NCBI GenBank assembly: GCA_041394945.1
Contig: JAWKHH010000001.1
Location: 1-64,000 of the forward strand
From: Bryobacteraceae bacterium
GTDB lineage: Bacteria; Acidobacteriota; Terriglobia; Bryobacterales; Bryobacteraceae
Reading direction: 5' to 3'
DNA: 64,000 bases
The position numbers and the translations under genes are program-made. Under the pieces are notes generated by a model that was not told where the DNA came from, made no database searches, and saw only the letters and a list, made by a program, of their open reading frames with translations. Below, piece by piece: positions 33,154 to 42,299 of the stretch (its first letter is position 1; each line of letters opens with the position of its first letter).

Positions 33154-35000
33154 CGAAAAGTCTCCGACGTGGCTATCGCTATTATAAGTTCGCGGAAGCG
33201 GAAATGCGATCGGCGAAACCGCCGGGTGGCGGCTTCGATCACGGGGGCGTCTTCCGGCGTTTCGGCGCGGCCGGCGGCCCAGCGGAACAACTGCTTGACG
33301 ATACAGCGCTGACAGGCGGGTTCGGCGGCGAGGATGCGGCCCAGTTCGACGGGCGTGGTGAACTCGGCGCCGGCGATTCCACGGAGAAAGCCGTGGGCGT
33401 CGATGGGGAGGTCGTATTCGGTGGGCTTGGTTTTGCGGCGGGTCTTGGTTTCGTCGAAGGTCGGGTAGATGACGATCTTTTCGGTGGACCGGTGTTTGCC
33501 GATGGCGTCGAAACCTTCGAGGCCGAAGCCGATGGGATCAACCAGGCTATGGCAGCCGGCGCAAACGGGATTCGCAAGGTGCTGGGACAAACGGTCCCGG
33601 GTGGACACGGGTTTCTCGTCCGTAACGGCTGGGAGCGTGGCGTTGATGCCCGGCGGCGGAGGAGGGACCTGCTGGCAGAGAAAGTGCTCGCGGACGAAGA
33701 TGCCGCGCTCGGTGGGCGAGGTATCGACGGGCTTGGAGGTGATGGCGAGAAACAGCGGTTGACCGAGGATGCCGGCGCGCGGGGAGGCATCGGGGAACTC
33801 CACCCGGGCCCAGGGTTCGGCGGGCGGCGGGAGGTCGTAGATGCGGGCGAGATCGGGTCCGAGGAACGTCCAGCGAGCGGTGAAGAACTCCCGGAAATCG
33901 CGGTCTTCCCATAGGAGCGCGCGGAAGAAGCGGGTGGACTCTTCGATCATGGCGTTGACGAGTTCGGTGGTGAACTCGGGAAATCGGCGGCGGTCTCGAA
34001 TGGCGCCGCGGAGGCGGTCGAACCGCATCCATTGGGAGAAGAAGACGTCGAAGGCGTCGCGGGCGCGGGGGTGATCGAGGAGGCGGGCGACCTGTTTTTC
34101 GACGTCTTCGGCGCGATGGAGCCGGCCGGAGGCGGCGGCGCGGAGGAGTTCGGGATCGGGCGTGGTGTCCCAGAGGAAGTAGGAGAGGCGGCTGGCGAGA
34201 GCGTAGGGTCCGGGCTCGAGGTGGAAGAGGAAATTCGGCGACTGGAGCATGGCCTCGGCGACGAGTTGGGCGCCGCCGGCGCGGAAGAGCTTGCGGTAGC
34301 GTTCGAGCTCGGCGGAATCGAGGGGACGGCGGAACACGCGGAAGCCGAACGCGGGGATGGCGTCCTCGGCCCAATCGAGTTTGCCGGCGCGGGAGGCGTT
34401 GCGGGCGATGCGTTCGGCGGCCTTGCCGTAGGCCTCGGCGAGGAGCGGCGAGACGGCCTGGGCTTCGGCCTGATTGGTGAAGCCGTGGACGAAGTCTTCC
34501 TTGGGGAAGGAGCCGGCGGGATTGGTTTCGTCGCCGAGGAGGTCGCGGACGGTGTGGTTGTACTGAGAGTGAGTGAGGCGGAGGAGAGAGGGCCGCGAGG
34601 GGCCGACTTCGCCCTTCGCCGCCGGAAGAGCCGCATCGGGCAGCGCGGCGAGGCGCTCGACCCAGGCGAGAAGCGCCTTTTCGGCGTCGGAGCCGCGTTT
34701 GATCCGCTCGCCGCCGCCGTGGGCGACGCGGGCGGTGGGTTTGACGTAGAGAAGGGAACGCGATGGGCTGGCGGGATCAACGAGGGCGCGGAGGCGGAAT
34801 CCGAAGGCGGCGACATCGGCCGGGGCGGCGGATTCGGGCGGGAACTGGAGACGGGTGGTGGAGCCGACGCCGTTGTCGGAGTGGCAGGTGCGGCAGAGCG
34901 CGGTTTCGAGATGAGGATAGAGATCGCGGGCGAAATCGGGGGCGGCGGCGGCGGGAAGGCCGGCAAGTACGGCGAGCACCGATGCGGAGAGCGCGTTCAT
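33150..35000 (-). CDS. DUF1592-type multi-domain exported cytochrome-like protein
   Basis: 616 residues from ATG 35000; an in-frame upstream ATG at 35165 would add 55 residues with no signal-like features. Signal peptide (1-20), then ALCRTCHSDNG, a CxxCH haem c motif at 36-40, the DUF1587/DUF1592 segments LRLTHSQYNHTVRDLLGDE, LASRLSYFLWDTTPD and a C-terminal NPVCAGCHSLVDPIGFGLEGFDAIG with a second CxxCH (DUF1588/DUF1585). It would be a periplasmic dihaem-like protein; partner is DUF1552. Neither has a known reaction. TACAAT lies 14 bp upstream of the ATG. Confidence 0.85.
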   Translation of the reverse strand: MNALSASVLAVLAGLPAAAAPDFARDLYPHLETALCRTCHSDNGVGSTTRLQFPPESAAPADVAAFGFRLRALVDPASPSRSLLYVKPTARVAHGGGERIKRGSDAEKALLAWVERLAALPDAALPAAKGEVGPSRPSLLRLTHSQYNHTVRDLLGDETNPAGSFPKEDFVHGFTNQAEAQAVSPLLAEAYGKAAERIARNASRAGKLDWAEDAIPAFGFRVFRRPLDSAELERYRKLFRAGGAQLVAEAMLQSPNFLFHLEPGPYALASRLSYFLWDTTPDPELLRAAASGRLHRAEDVEKQVARLLDHPRARDAFDVFFSQWMRFDRLRGAIRDRRRFPEFTTELVNAMIEESTRFFRALLWEDRDFREFFTARWTFLGPDLARIYDLPPPAEPWARVEFPDASPRAGILGQPLFLAITSKPVDTSPTERGIFVREHFLCQQVPPPPPGINATLPAVTDEKPVSTRDRLSQHLANPVCAGCHSLVDPIGFGLEGFDAIGKHRSTEKIVIYPTFDETKTRRKTKPTEYDLPIDAHGFLRGIAGAEFTTPVELGRILAAEPACQRCIVKQLFRWAAGRAETPEDAPVIEAATRRFRRSHFRFRELIIAIATSETFR

Positions 35001-35014
35001 GTCGGTTGGAGGCG

Positions 35015-35020
35015 ATTGTA
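35015..35020 (-). promoter_or_regulatory. TACAAT -10 element, 14 bp before the DUF1592 gene
   Basis: On the minus strand TACAAT is centred in the perfect inverted repeat GCGAT-TGT-ATCGC (35012-35024). The 14 bp to the ATG (35000) leave room for only about 7 leader bases, and no Shine-Dalgarno precedes the ATG. The dyad could be an operator. Confidence 0.4.
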
Positions 35021-35032
35021 TCGCAATTAACT

Positions 35033-35062
35033 TTGCGCGCGACGGCAGGCATGAGCTATTCT
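35033..35062 (+). promoter_or_regulatory. Candidate promoter of the first TonB-dependent receptor
   Basis: TTGCGC (35033-35038), an 18 bp spacer, and TATTCT (35057-35062). It would give a leader of about 100 bases ending in AGGAG 5 bp before the ATG at 35168. Confidence 0.35.
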
Positions 35063-35167
35063 GATGGGCGAATGGGTCTATGGTAGCGGTCCCGGGGATC
35101 AGGACCGTTAGTGTTAGTTCGCCAAGTTCGTTCGAGTCGCCCAGAGACTGACAGATCAGGAGCATCT

Positions 35168-38100
35168 ATGCGAAGTTTTCGACTGGCGCTGGCCACAGCG
35201 TCAATAGCAGCTATTGGTTTATCCCAATCAACGACACAATCGGTGCAGGGGCTGGTTTCCGACACCAGCGGCGCGGTGATTTCCGGCGCCAAGGTAACCC
35301 TGACGAACACCGGAACCGGCGTCGGCCAAACCACGATGAGCAATGAGACGGGCAACTACACGTTCCCGCTGGTGCAGGTGGGCGATTACATGGTTCGCGT
35401 GGAGATGGGCGGCTTCAAGGCGGAGGAGGCGAGGAACGTGCGCGTGGAAACCGCGGCGCAGGTTCGCGTGGACTTCAGCCTGGAGGTGGGCGCGGTGAAC
35501 GAGACGGTGGAGGTTTCGGCGGCGGCGGTGCTGCTGAACACGGAGAACGCGACGACCGGCGGCGTGATCGAAAACCGGCGGATCGTGGAGCTTCCGCTCA
35601 ACGGGCGGAACATGCAGAACCTGGCGGTGCTGGTGCCGGGCGTGCAGTTCGGCGAGCGGACAGGGCGCGGCGACGGATCCGGCGGCTTCCCGATTCCCGG
35701 GCAGGGCTTCGCGGTGAGCGCGAACGGACAGCGGGAAACGAACCAGGTGGTTTCGCTCGACGGCGTAGACGCGAAAGACCCGCGGATCCACATCACCAAC
35801 TTCGTTCCGTCGATCGAGGCGATCGAGGAGTTCAAGATTCAGACCAACGCCTACACGGCGGAGTACGGGTTCGGCGGCGGCGCGCAGGTGACGATCACGA
35901 TGAAGAGCGGCACCAACCAGTTGAAGGGGACGGTGTTCAACTTCCTGCGCAACGACGTGTTCGACGCCGAAAACTACTTCCTGAACTTCGAGCGCGCGGC
36001 GGGGCTGGAGCGGCTGAAGAAGAACACTCTCCGGCAAAACCAGTTCGGCTTCGTGCTGAGCGGGCCGGTGTACATTCCGAAGGTCTATAACGGACGGAAC
36101 AAGACGTTCTGGGCGTTCAACTACGAGGGCCGCCGGACGCGGCAGGGTATCGTTCAGACGGCGAACTTCCCGATCGATGAGTTTCGGGAAGGCAATTTCT
36201 CACGGCTCCTGAACGGGTATACGGCGAACGGGAGATTTACCGCTCCGATCCGGCTTTGGGATCCGAACACGGGCATGCCGATTCCGGGCAACATCATTCC
36301 GAAGTCGCAGTTGCACGCCGGCGCGTTGAATGTGCTGAACACCTACGTGCCGAAGGCGCAGTTCGTGCAGGCCGATCCGCTGGACTTCACGGCCCGCGCG
36401 GCGGTCTCGCAGCCGGTGAACGTGAACACGTACTTCGCGCGCATGGATCACAACTTTTCGGACAGGGATCGCGTCTTCGCGCGGCTGGCATGGGACCGTT
36501 CCAACCTCACCCGCACGAACATCAACCCCAACCTTCCGGTATTCGTCGACTCGAAAGTGTCGAACCTGGCGACGCAGTGGATCCACACCTTCAGCGCGTC
36601 GATGATCAACGAGTTGCGGGTGGGCTTCAACATTTCCGACGATCTGACCTCGAATCCACGGACCGACAACTCCTCGTTCGACCAGGATTCGCTGGGCGTC
36701 GGCCTCTTCCGGATACCGTCGGACGGGAACCGGAAGCTCACGGCCCGCGAACACGGCATTCCGCAATTCACGGGCCTTCCCTTCCCGCTCCAGGAGCTGA
36801 CCAACGGGAACGGCTACGACAACATGGACACGGTCCAGATCGGCAATCACCTCTCGTGGTTCCGCGGCAAGCACAACCTGAAGATGGGCGGCGAGGTGTA
36901 CCGGATCTCGATGGAGCGCGGCGCGGCCAATCTCGAAGAGGGCTTGCTCGGATTCTCGAACACCCAGTGCGGCTACGCGTTCGCGTGCTTCCTGATGGGG
37001 ATCCTGAACACGTCGCAGACGCCGGAGGGCCTTCCGCTGACCTACCCGCGCGCGAACCGGTTCGGGGCCTACATCAACGACGACTGGAAGGTGAGTCCGA
37101 AGCTGACGGTGAACGTGGGCCTGCGGTTCGACTACAACGGTTTCCCGCGGGACATCAAAGGCCTGTGGCGCACGATCGACATTCCCGGCCTGGGCGGCGA
37201 CATCGATCGCGGCAAGGGCTACACCAAGCCGAACGGCCAAGTGATCCCGGCCGTGTTTCCGGAGCGCGTGGATGAGTCGGGCGGCGTGAAACTGGCGCGT
37301 CAGCGTTCGGTGCGGTTCATGATGCCGCGCATCGGAATCGCCTACCGTCCGACCGAGAAGTGGGTGCTCCGCATGGGCGCGGGGTGGTTCGACAACATCA
37401 ACCACGTGAACACCTGGACGATCTTCAACCTGATGCCGCCGAAGGCCGGCAGCCAGGTGTATCTCACTTCGATGCAGCCCGCGCAGACGATCAACACGGG
37501 CGTGACGAATCCGGCCAACGGAGCGCCGATCAACATCACGACGCAGCGTTATGCGCCGGGATCGAACATCCTTACGCTGGACGATCCGTTCCTGACGCGT
37601 ACGGCGGGCCAAACCGTGGTGCGTCCGATCGACGTGCTCTACCTGCCGCCCGACTACGTGGACGGCGATGTTTGGAAGTGGAGCTTCGACATCCAGCGCG
37701 AACTGCCGGCCCAGGTGGCGTTGACCGTGGGCTACGCCGGCAGCAAGGGTTCTCATATCGGCAACAGCGTGATCAACTGGAACGATCCGGTGAAGCCATC
37801 GACGACGTTCCGGCAGGAGAACCGGCCGTATCCGGAGTTCTTTGACGCAGCCAACCCGCAGCTCGGCGTGCAGGGCATGGGCCGGATCCGGTACATCGAT
37901 TCGTTCGGCGAGTCGTTCTACCACGGCCTGCAGGTGAAGGTGGACAAGCGAGCGACGAAGGGCCTGACGATGGGCTTGGCCTACACGTACTCGAAGTCGC
38001 ACGGCGACGGCGAGAACGGCGGGCAGGAAGGCGCCGGGTTCACGAATCCGCGCGATCGCCGCGGGTCGCGCGGGTTGTTCCGGTTCGACCAGACGCACCG

Positions 38101-38656
38101 GACGGTGGCCAACTTCGTGTATGAACTGCCCGGACAAAATCTCACGGGTCCGGTGAAGCACATCCTGGGCGGATGGCAGGCGAACGGGATCGTGACGATC
38201 GCTTCCGGATTCCCGTTCACGATCGGCCAGAGCGCCGGCGATCTGGCGCTGCCGAACGGCAGCGTGCGGCCGGACATCGTCGGCAATCCCGAGCTCGATA
38301 ATCCGACGCGCGCGCGCTGGTACAATCCGCAGGCTTACCAGCGGGTGACGTGCCAGATCGCGACCCGGCCGGACCTGTGCCACCTCGGCGGCGCCGGGTA
38401 CAATTCGCTACGCGGACCCGGGCAACGAAACATGGACTTCTCGATGTACAAGAACTTCTACCTCAAGGAAGGCGTGCGGCTGCAATTCCGCTTCGAATCG
38501 TTCAACTTCTTCAACACGCCGTGGTTCGGCGATCCGAGCGGGATCTCGTTCTCGAACGCGAACCAGTTGGTTCCGGATGGATCGCGGAACGGCGAGATCC
38601 GGTCTCTTCGGACGTCGATGCGTCTGCAACAGGTCGGTTTGAAGCTGTCGTTCTAG
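35168..38656 (+). CDS. Oar-like TonB-dependent outer-membrane receptor
   Basis: 1162 residues from ATG 35168, which follows AGGAG at good distance; the in-frame upstream start at 35111 is unlikely. Signal peptide (about 1-20), a carboxypeptidase-regulatory-like beta domain (about 25-105, VQGLVSDTSGAVISGAKVTLT), a plug region (IVELPLNGRNMQNLAVLVPGV), then the large barrel ending in Phe (VGLKLSF). This is the Oar/CarboxypepD_reg receptor class expanded in Bryobacterales. The transported substrate is unknown. Followed by a strong terminator, then a second, distant receptor of the same class. Confidence 0.92.
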   Translation: MRSFRLALATASIAAIGLSQSTTQSVQGLVSDTSGAVISGAKVTLTNTGTGVGQTTMSNETGNYTFPLVQVGDYMVRVEMGGFKAEEARNVRVETAAQVRVDFSLEVGAVNETVEVSAAAVLLNTENATTGGVIENRRIVELPLNGRNMQNLAVLVPGVQFGERTGRGDGSGGFPIPGQGFAVSANGQRETNQVVSLDGVDAKDPRIHITNFVPSIEAIEEFKIQTNAYTAEYGFGGGAQVTITMKSGTNQLKGTVFNFLRNDVFDAENYFLNFERAAGLERLKKNTLRQNQFGFVLSGPVYIPKVYNGRNKTFWAFNYEGRRTRQGIVQTANFPIDEFREGNFSRLLNGYTANGRFTAPIRLWDPNTGMPIPGNIIPKSQLHAGALNVLNTYVPKAQFVQADPLDFTARAAVSQPVNVNTYFARMDHNFSDRDRVFARLAWDRSNLTRTNINPNLPVFVDSKVSNLATQWIHTFSASMINELRVGFNISDDLTSNPRTDNSSFDQDSLGVGLFRIPSDGNRKLTAREHGIPQFTGLPFPLQELTNGNGYDNMDTVQIGNHLSWFRGKHNLKMGGEVYRISMERGAANLEEGLLGFSNTQCGYAFACFLMGILNTSQTPEGLPLTYPRANRFGAYINDDWKVSPKLTVNVGLRFDYNGFPRDIKGLWRTIDIPGLGGDIDRGKGYTKPNGQVIPAVFPERVDESGGVKLARQRSVRFMMPRIGIAYRPTEKWVLRMGAGWFDNINHVNTWTIFNLMPPKAGSQVYLTSMQPAQTINTGVTNPANGAPINITTQRYAPGSNILTLDDPFLTRTAGQTVVRPIDVLYLPPDYVDGDVWKWSFDIQRELPAQVALTVGYAGSKGSHIGNSVINWNDPVKPSTTFRQENRPYPEFFDAANPQLGVQGMGRIRYIDSFGESFYHGLQVKVDKRATKGLTMGLAYTYSKSHGDGENGGQEGAGFTNPRDRRGSRGLFRFDQTHRTVANFVYELPGQNLTGPVKHILGGWQANGIVTIASGFPFTIGQSAGDLALPNGSVRPDIVGNPELDNPTRARWYNPQAYQRVTCQIATRPDLCHLGGAGYNSLRGPGQRNMDFSMYKNFYLKEGVRLQFRFESFNFFNTPWFGDPSGISFSNANQLVPDGSRNGEIRSLRTSMRLQQVGLKLSF

Positions 38657-38676
38657 TCTTAACTTTCGTAACTACT

Positions 38677-38723
38677 CCGGCCGCGTGAATGACTAAGTCT
38701 TAATTGCACGCGGCCGGATTTTT
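38677..38723 (+). terminator. Rho-independent terminator after the first receptor gene
   Basis: An 11 bp perfect stem, CCGGCCGCGTG (38677-38687) with CACGCGGCCGG (38707-38717), loop of 19 bases, followed by ATTTTTCGTT. One of the clearest signals in the window. It separates the two receptor genes. Confidence 0.85.
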
Positions 38724-38735
38724 CGTTGCGTTTCA

Positions 38736-38764
38736 TTGAACGCCGCCGCGCCTACGTGTATACT
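38736..38764 (+). promoter_or_regulatory. Sigma70-like promoter of the second receptor gene
   Basis: TTGAAC (38736-38741), exactly 17 bp, TATACT (38759-38764). The leader is about 45 bases. It starts 12 bp after the terminator, confirming independent transcription. Confidence 0.65.
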
Positions 38765-38816
38765 GGCCGCAACGGTCTGAACCTGGGTTCAGCCGAAATC
38801 AAGTGGGGTCTATACA

Positions 38817-41800
38817 ATGCTGCGACGACTTTGTCTGTTGGCCGCAACGGCCGTCTGCGTCTGGGCGCAGAGCGAACGAGGGAACATCACCGGGATCATC
38901 ACGGATCCGACCGGGGCGGCGGTACCGGGCGCCGAACTCACGGCGGTGAACACGGCGACAAACGCCACGGCGCGGACGGCGGCGTCGACCACCGGCGAGT
39001 ACACCTTTCCAAATCTGCTTCCGGGCGCATACCGGATCGAGATCACGTCGACGGGGTTCAAACGGTTCGTGCAGCAGAACGTGAACGTCTCGGCAGGCGG
39101 CACGGTGCGCGTGGACGCGGCGTTGCAGTTGGGACAGATCAGCGAGCAGGTGGAGGTTTCGGCGGCGGCGGCGACGATTCAGACGGAAAACGCGAAAGTG
39201 ACGACGCTTGTCGAGAACAAGCTGGTGGACGAGCTGCCACTGGTGGTGGCCGGGTCCATGCGGAGCCCGTTCAACTTGGTGGCGGTGGCGGCGGAGGCGA
39301 AGGGAGACGGGCAGCGGCTCTCGCTGGGCGGCGGGCAGGTTGCGCAGTGGGACGCGACGCTCGATGGCTACAGCGTGGGCACGAACCGTTCGGGCGACAC
39401 GGCCGAGGCGGCGCTGAACACGCCGTCGGTGGAGGCGCTGACGGAGTTCTCGGTGGACACGAACGGGTTCAAGGCGGAGTACGGGCAGGCCGGGGGCGGG
39501 GTGATGACGTTCGCGTCGAAGTCCGGGACGAATTCGTTCCACGGGTCGGCGTACGATTTTCTACGGAACGACAAACTGGACGCACGGGGATTCTTCGCCC
39601 GGACAAGGTCCATCTACCGGCAGAACGATTTCGGGCTCACGGCGGCGGGACCGTTGTACATTCCGAAGGTCTACGACGGGCGGAACAAGACGTTCTTCTT
39701 TGCTTCGTTCGAGGGATTCCGGAATCGCGTGGGCGCGAACGCGTCGATTCTTTCGGTGCCGACGCCGGAGATGTACAACGGCGATTTCAGCAGATGGGTG
39801 AATCAGAACGGGCAGTTACTGCAGATTTATAACCCGACAACGACACGGCAGAACCCGAGCGGGAGCGGTTTCGTCCGCGATCCGTTCCCGAACAACCAGA
39901 TTCCGGTGAGTATGTTCTCAAAGACGGCGCAGCAGATCGCGGCGTTCGGCAAAGACGTGCAACCGAACCGCGGCGGCGCACCGGGAACGAGCGGCTACGT
40001 GAGGCAGAACTATATCGTCAACGGCGGAACGCTGGTAACTCCGACGGATAAGTGGAGCGTGAAAGGGGACCAGATGATCGGCGCCAACCACCGGCTGGGA
40101 TTCCTGTGGAACCTGACCGCGTTCGACAATAAGCCGGGACCGGCGGGGCCTCCGGGACTGCCGATTCCACTGTGGAACGGCGCGGTGCAATCGTGGGATA
40201 CCGAGGCGTTCCGGTGGTCCCACGACTGGACGGTTTCGCCGACGATGATCAACCACTTGTCATTCGCCTTCAACCGGTTCATCAAAGACAGCTACTCGGC
40301 CAACGTGGGCGGGAACTGGAAAGACAAGATCTGCATCAAGAACGTGATCGACTGCAATGAGAACTTCCCGACGATCAATTTCACGGAGTTCAACACGTGG
40401 GGATCGGCGTCGCACAACGGGACGCTGCAGCCCGGGTGGGGAATCAAGGACGACCTGAGCTACGTGCGCGGGGCGCATACCTGGAAGTTCGGATTCCAGC
40501 ACCAGAACCAGACGGCGAACGGCGTGGGGCAGCAGGACATTTCCGGGCGCGCCGACTTCAACTTCCTGAGCACGAGCGTACCGGGCGCGACGTCTTTCAC
40601 GAGCGGGAGTTCTTTCGCCAGCTTCCTGCTGGGCGAGGCGTACCTGGGGCGGACAGAGACGATCCGCGAGGTGGCGCAGAACTATCCTTACTTCGGCTTC
40701 TACGCGCAGGATGACTGGCGCATCACGCGGAAACTGGTGCTGAACCTCGGGGTGCGCTACGACTTCACGCTGCCGCCGACGAACAAGAAAGACGAGTACT
40801 CGGACTTCAACCCGACGCGTCCGAATCCGGCGGCGAACGGGTTTCCGGGCGCGCTGTGGTTCGCGGGATTCGGCGAGGGCCGGGAGAACCGGCGGAGCCT
40901 GGTTCCGGGATGGTACGGCGGCATCGGTCCGCGGCTGGGGCTGGCGTATTCGCCGGACCAGAAGACGACGATCCGGACGGCGTTCGGGCGGTCCTTTTCG
41001 CGCGTGACGGCGGTACAAGGCAGCGGACACTTCGCCGGTTTCATCGGGCAGTGGGCTTTCCAGAATACGACGCAGGGCGTGCAACCGACGTTCAAGCTGG
41101 ACGAGGGCCTGCCGGCGTACAAGCTGCCGCCGTCGATCGACCCGTCGTTCCAGAACGGCCTGGACGTGGACTACTGGAACGGACAGGACGCAACGCGGGC
41201 CCCGGAGTCTCTCTTCTGGACGTTGACGACGCAGCGGCAGATCGCGGAGAACACGGTGCTCGAGGTTGGCTACAACGCCAACGTGGGAACGCACCTGCAG
41301 TCCGGGATCCTGCGGATGAACCAGTTGAACACGGCGATCTTCAATGACCTGGTGAGCCGGCTGGGACGGTCGCAGGCGATCTCGATGTTGAATGGCGCGT
41401 TCAACTCGGCAGCGGCGGTGGCGGCGGGCGTGCGCGCGCCATACGCGAGCTTCGCCACGCAATCGCAACGCTCGGCGAGCCAGGCGCTGCGGCCGTATCC
41501 GCAGTACCAGAATGTTTCGACGGGCGCACAGAACGGGGACAAGAGCGGGCACTCGGCGTATCACGCGATGATCGTGAAGTTCGACCGGCGCTTCTCGCGC
41601 GATCTCTCGTTCCAATGGAGCTATGTGCTTTCGAAGCTGCTCACGGACTCGGACTCGTACTTCGCGAACTCGGAGACGGCGGCGCAGGACCACTACAACC
41701 GGCGGCTGGAGAAGTCGATCGGGCAGTACGACCAGACGCACGTGGTGAAGTTTTCGACCTTGTACAATCTGCCGTTCGGGAAGGGGCAGAAGTGGGTGTC

Positions 41801-42290
41801 GGGCGGTCCGCTGAGCTACGTGGTGGGCGGGTGGCGGCTGGCGGGAATCATGGTTTACAGCAGCGGCACGCCGGTCGAACTGACTCGCAACAATCCGCTG
41901 CCGATTTTCAACGGGATTACCCGGCCGACGATCGCGACGTATGAGGACTGGCGGGCTCCGATCAAGGGGGACCAGTTCGACCCGGCGGTGGACCGGTTCC
42001 TGCAGCCGGCGTCGTTTTTCGGGGCGCAGCCGCAGAACTTCGGAAACGCGACGCGGCACAATCCGAAGCTGCGGACGTTCGGCGAGCGGACGGAGAATAT
42101 CAGTCTGGCGAAGACGTTCCGGGTGACTGAGGGCATCCGTCTGGATCTGCGTGGCGAGGCGTTCAACCTGTTCAACCGGACGATTTTCAGCACGGGGAGC
42201 ACGAATTTGAATGCGGGGACGTTCGGCGTGGTGACGAGCCAGGCGAACACGCCGCGGCAGATGCAAGTGGGGTTGAAGCTGTACTGGTAG
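38817..42290 (+). CDS. Oar-like TonB-dependent outer-membrane receptor, second copy
   Basis: 1157 residues. Signal peptide (1-17), then GNITGIITDPTGAAVPGAELTA carboxypeptidase-regulatory domain (about 20-100), plug-like segment ENKLVDELPLVVAGSMRSPFNL, barrel with many aromatic strands, and C terminus QVGLKLYW. Same architecture and similar length as the upstream receptor, but divergent enough to be a separate specificity. No TonB or ExbB genes are nearby. The stop is followed by a convergent S1 protease gene after 9 bp. Confidence 0.9.
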   Translation: MLRRLCLLAATAVCVWAQSERGNITGIITDPTGAAVPGAELTAVNTATNATARTAASTTGEYTFPNLLPGAYRIEITSTGFKRFVQQNVNVSAGGTVRVDAALQLGQISEQVEVSAAAATIQTENAKVTTLVENKLVDELPLVVAGSMRSPFNLVAVAAEAKGDGQRLSLGGGQVAQWDATLDGYSVGTNRSGDTAEAALNTPSVEALTEFSVDTNGFKAEYGQAGGGVMTFASKSGTNSFHGSAYDFLRNDKLDARGFFARTRSIYRQNDFGLTAAGPLYIPKVYDGRNKTFFFASFEGFRNRVGANASILSVPTPEMYNGDFSRWVNQNGQLLQIYNPTTTRQNPSGSGFVRDPFPNNQIPVSMFSKTAQQIAAFGKDVQPNRGGAPGTSGYVRQNYIVNGGTLVTPTDKWSVKGDQMIGANHRLGFLWNLTAFDNKPGPAGPPGLPIPLWNGAVQSWDTEAFRWSHDWTVSPTMINHLSFAFNRFIKDSYSANVGGNWKDKICIKNVIDCNENFPTINFTEFNTWGSASHNGTLQPGWGIKDDLSYVRGAHTWKFGFQHQNQTANGVGQQDISGRADFNFLSTSVPGATSFTSGSSFASFLLGEAYLGRTETIREVAQNYPYFGFYAQDDWRITRKLVLNLGVRYDFTLPPTNKKDEYSDFNPTRPNPAANGFPGALWFAGFGEGRENRRSLVPGWYGGIGPRLGLAYSPDQKTTIRTAFGRSFSRVTAVQGSGHFAGFIGQWAFQNTTQGVQPTFKLDEGLPAYKLPPSIDPSFQNGLDVDYWNGQDATRAPESLFWTLTTQRQIAENTVLEVGYNANVGTHLQSGILRMNQLNTAIFNDLVSRLGRSQAISMLNGAFNSAAAVAAGVRAPYASFATQSQRSASQALRPYPQYQNVSTGAQNGDKSGHSAYHAMIVKFDRRFSRDLSFQWSYVLSKLLTDSDSYFANSETAAQDHYNRRLEKSIGQYDQTHVVKFSTLYNLPFGKGQKWVSGGPLSYVVGGWRLAGIMVYSSGTPVELTRNNPLPIFNGITRPTIATYEDWRAPIKGDQFDPAVDRFLQPASFFGAQPQNFGNATRHNPKLRTFGERTENISLAKTFRVTEGIRLDLRGEAFNLFNRTIFSTGSTNLNAGTFGVVTSQANTPRQMQVGLKLYW

Positions 42291-42299
42291 GGTTGAAAG

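Noticed and set aside
36200..38383. 727-codon minus-strand frame inside the first receptor gene
   Set aside because: Arg/His-rich product without domains; the sense strand is a complete TonB-dependent receptor.
38813..38818. TACAAT overlapping the ATG of the second receptor
   Set aside because: It includes the start codon itself; the proper promoter TTGAAC-N17-TATACT is upstream.
40260..42266. 668-codon minus-strand frame inside the second receptor gene
   Set aside because: Same reasoning: no motifs, opposite a full-length receptor.
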